Under the pieces are notes generated by a model. That model was not told where the DNA came from. It saw only the letters and a program-made list of their open reading frames with translations, and ran no database searches. A stretch of 6,539 bases of DNA from Bacteroidota bacterium (GTDB taxonomy: Bacteria > Bacteroidota > Bacteroidia > Chitinophagales > Chitinophagaceae), in the NCBI GenBank assembly GCA_021780705.1, contig JAJXYG010000045.1, positions 1-6,539 of the forward strand. The letters run 5' to 3'. This document shows positions 6,030 through 6,539 of this stretch, piece after piece; within the stretch, counting starts at the first letter, position 1; each line of letters begins with the position of its first letter. The translations under genes and the position numbers were made by a program.

Positions 6030-6539
6030 TTAAGCGGTAGCAGCCTGCTTTCCGGCTTCTACCGGCTGTTCAATTTGTTTTATCAGCTGAATTTCTGCAC
6101 TTATTTTCACTTCATCGCTTACTACTACGTTTCCGGCTTCAGTTACGGCCCCCCAGGTCATTCCGAAATCCTTACGGTTAAATTTACCTGCAACAGTGAA
6201 TCCAGCCTTGGTCTGTCCATAGGGGTCTACTGCAATACCACCGAATTCTACATTCAAAGTGATCGGTTTGGTGATTCCTGAAATTGTAAGATCACCGCTC
6301 AGCTTGGCTTCGTCTCCCTGACCTTCATATTTCTTTCCGGAGAAAACCAAGTTAGGATACTTTTCCAGATTAAAGAAATCAGCGGATTTCAGGTGGCCAT
6401 CGCGCTGTTCGTTATTGGTACTAATGGAGTCGATTTCTGCCACAAATTCAATCTTTTTTGCGGTGGAAAAATCCTCGCTTTCGGTTTCTACATTGAGGGA
6501 AAATTTGTTGAAATGCCCGGTCAGAGTAGTCATCATCAG
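6030..6539 (-). CDS. yceI: YceI family lipid/isoprenoid-binding protein, 5' end outside the window
   Basis: YceI proteins form a lipocalin-like barrel that binds long isoprenoid chains such as polyprenyl quinone precursors. The frame is open at the window edge (CTG at 6539-6537, then two ATG codons), and the first visible residues MMTTLTGHF match the internal M-x-x-T-G-x-F segment that normally follows about 20 residues of N-terminus, so the true start lies beyond the window. Visible landmarks are SISTNNEQRDGHLKS, FFNLEKYPNLVF, LSGDLTISGITKPITL, and AGKFNRKDFGMTWG. The protein then has a short extra Ala/Gln-rich tail ending EAGKQAATA. Whether it is exported cannot be seen. It is the first visible gene of the operon with the dioxygenase and carboxylesterase, and could bind a hydrophobic quinone handled by them; that is an inference. 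Confidence 0.92.
   Translation of the reverse strand: MMMTTLTGHFNKFSLNVETESEDFSTAKKIEFVAEIDSISTNNEQRDGHLKSADFFNLEKYPNLVFSGKKYEGQGDEAKLSGDLTISGITKPITLNVEFGGIAVDPYGQTKAGFTVAGKFNRKDFGMTWGAVTEAGNVVVSDEVKISAEIQLIKQIEQPVEAGKQAATA

Overview
The window looks like ordinary chromosomal DNA of a Bacteroidota bacterium. The evidence is the DUF4266/DUF3570 gene pair with an ApbE of the MGNxFEI type, the short AT-rich leaders with little Shine-Dalgarno sequence, and the general protein style. TAA, TAG and TGA all end genes here, so the standard code applies. I see no insertion sequence, CRISPR array, tRNA or rRNA.

Layout. Positions 1-619 (+) hold the 3' part of a biotin carboxylase gene (accC, fatty-acid synthesis). 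Positions 620-1131 have no convincing protein gene but are rich in inverted repeats. Read on the minus strand, about 901 to 701, they look like a structured small RNA ending in a strong intrinsic terminator. Positions 1132-4369 (+) hold a four-gene set: apbE (FAD:protein FMN transferase), an exported CGPC thioredoxin-fold protein, a small DUF4266 lipoprotein ending in GGGCGCN, and a DUF3570 outer-membrane-type beta-barrel. A 338-bp spacer separates apbE from the other three, which are tightly packed. The barrel gene carries one in-frame TAA at codon 144, with well-conserved protein on both sides. Positions 4415-6539 (-) hold a compact operon read right to left: yceI (cut by the window edge), an MhqO-type ring-cleaving dioxygenase, and an MhqD-type carboxylesterase.

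How the genes may work together. The ApbE/thioredoxin/DUF4266/DUF3570 set recurs in Bacteroidota and other Gram-negatives and, as far as I know, has no established function. The parts suggest an envelope redox system: flavin transfer, periplasmic thiol chemistry, a Cys-Gly-Cys-tailed lipoprotein and an outer-membrane channel or anchor. The minus-strand operon resembles the Bacillus Mhq quinone/electrophile detoxification genes joined to an isoprenoid- or quinone-binding YceI protein. Both neighbourhoods therefore touch quinone, flavin and thiol redox chemistry, but they are convergent and separately transcribed, so a functional link is only a guess.

The items most worth a second look are the internal stop in the DUF3570 gene, the DUF4266 tail with a flavinylation-like stretch, and the undescribed minus-strand RNA candidate.
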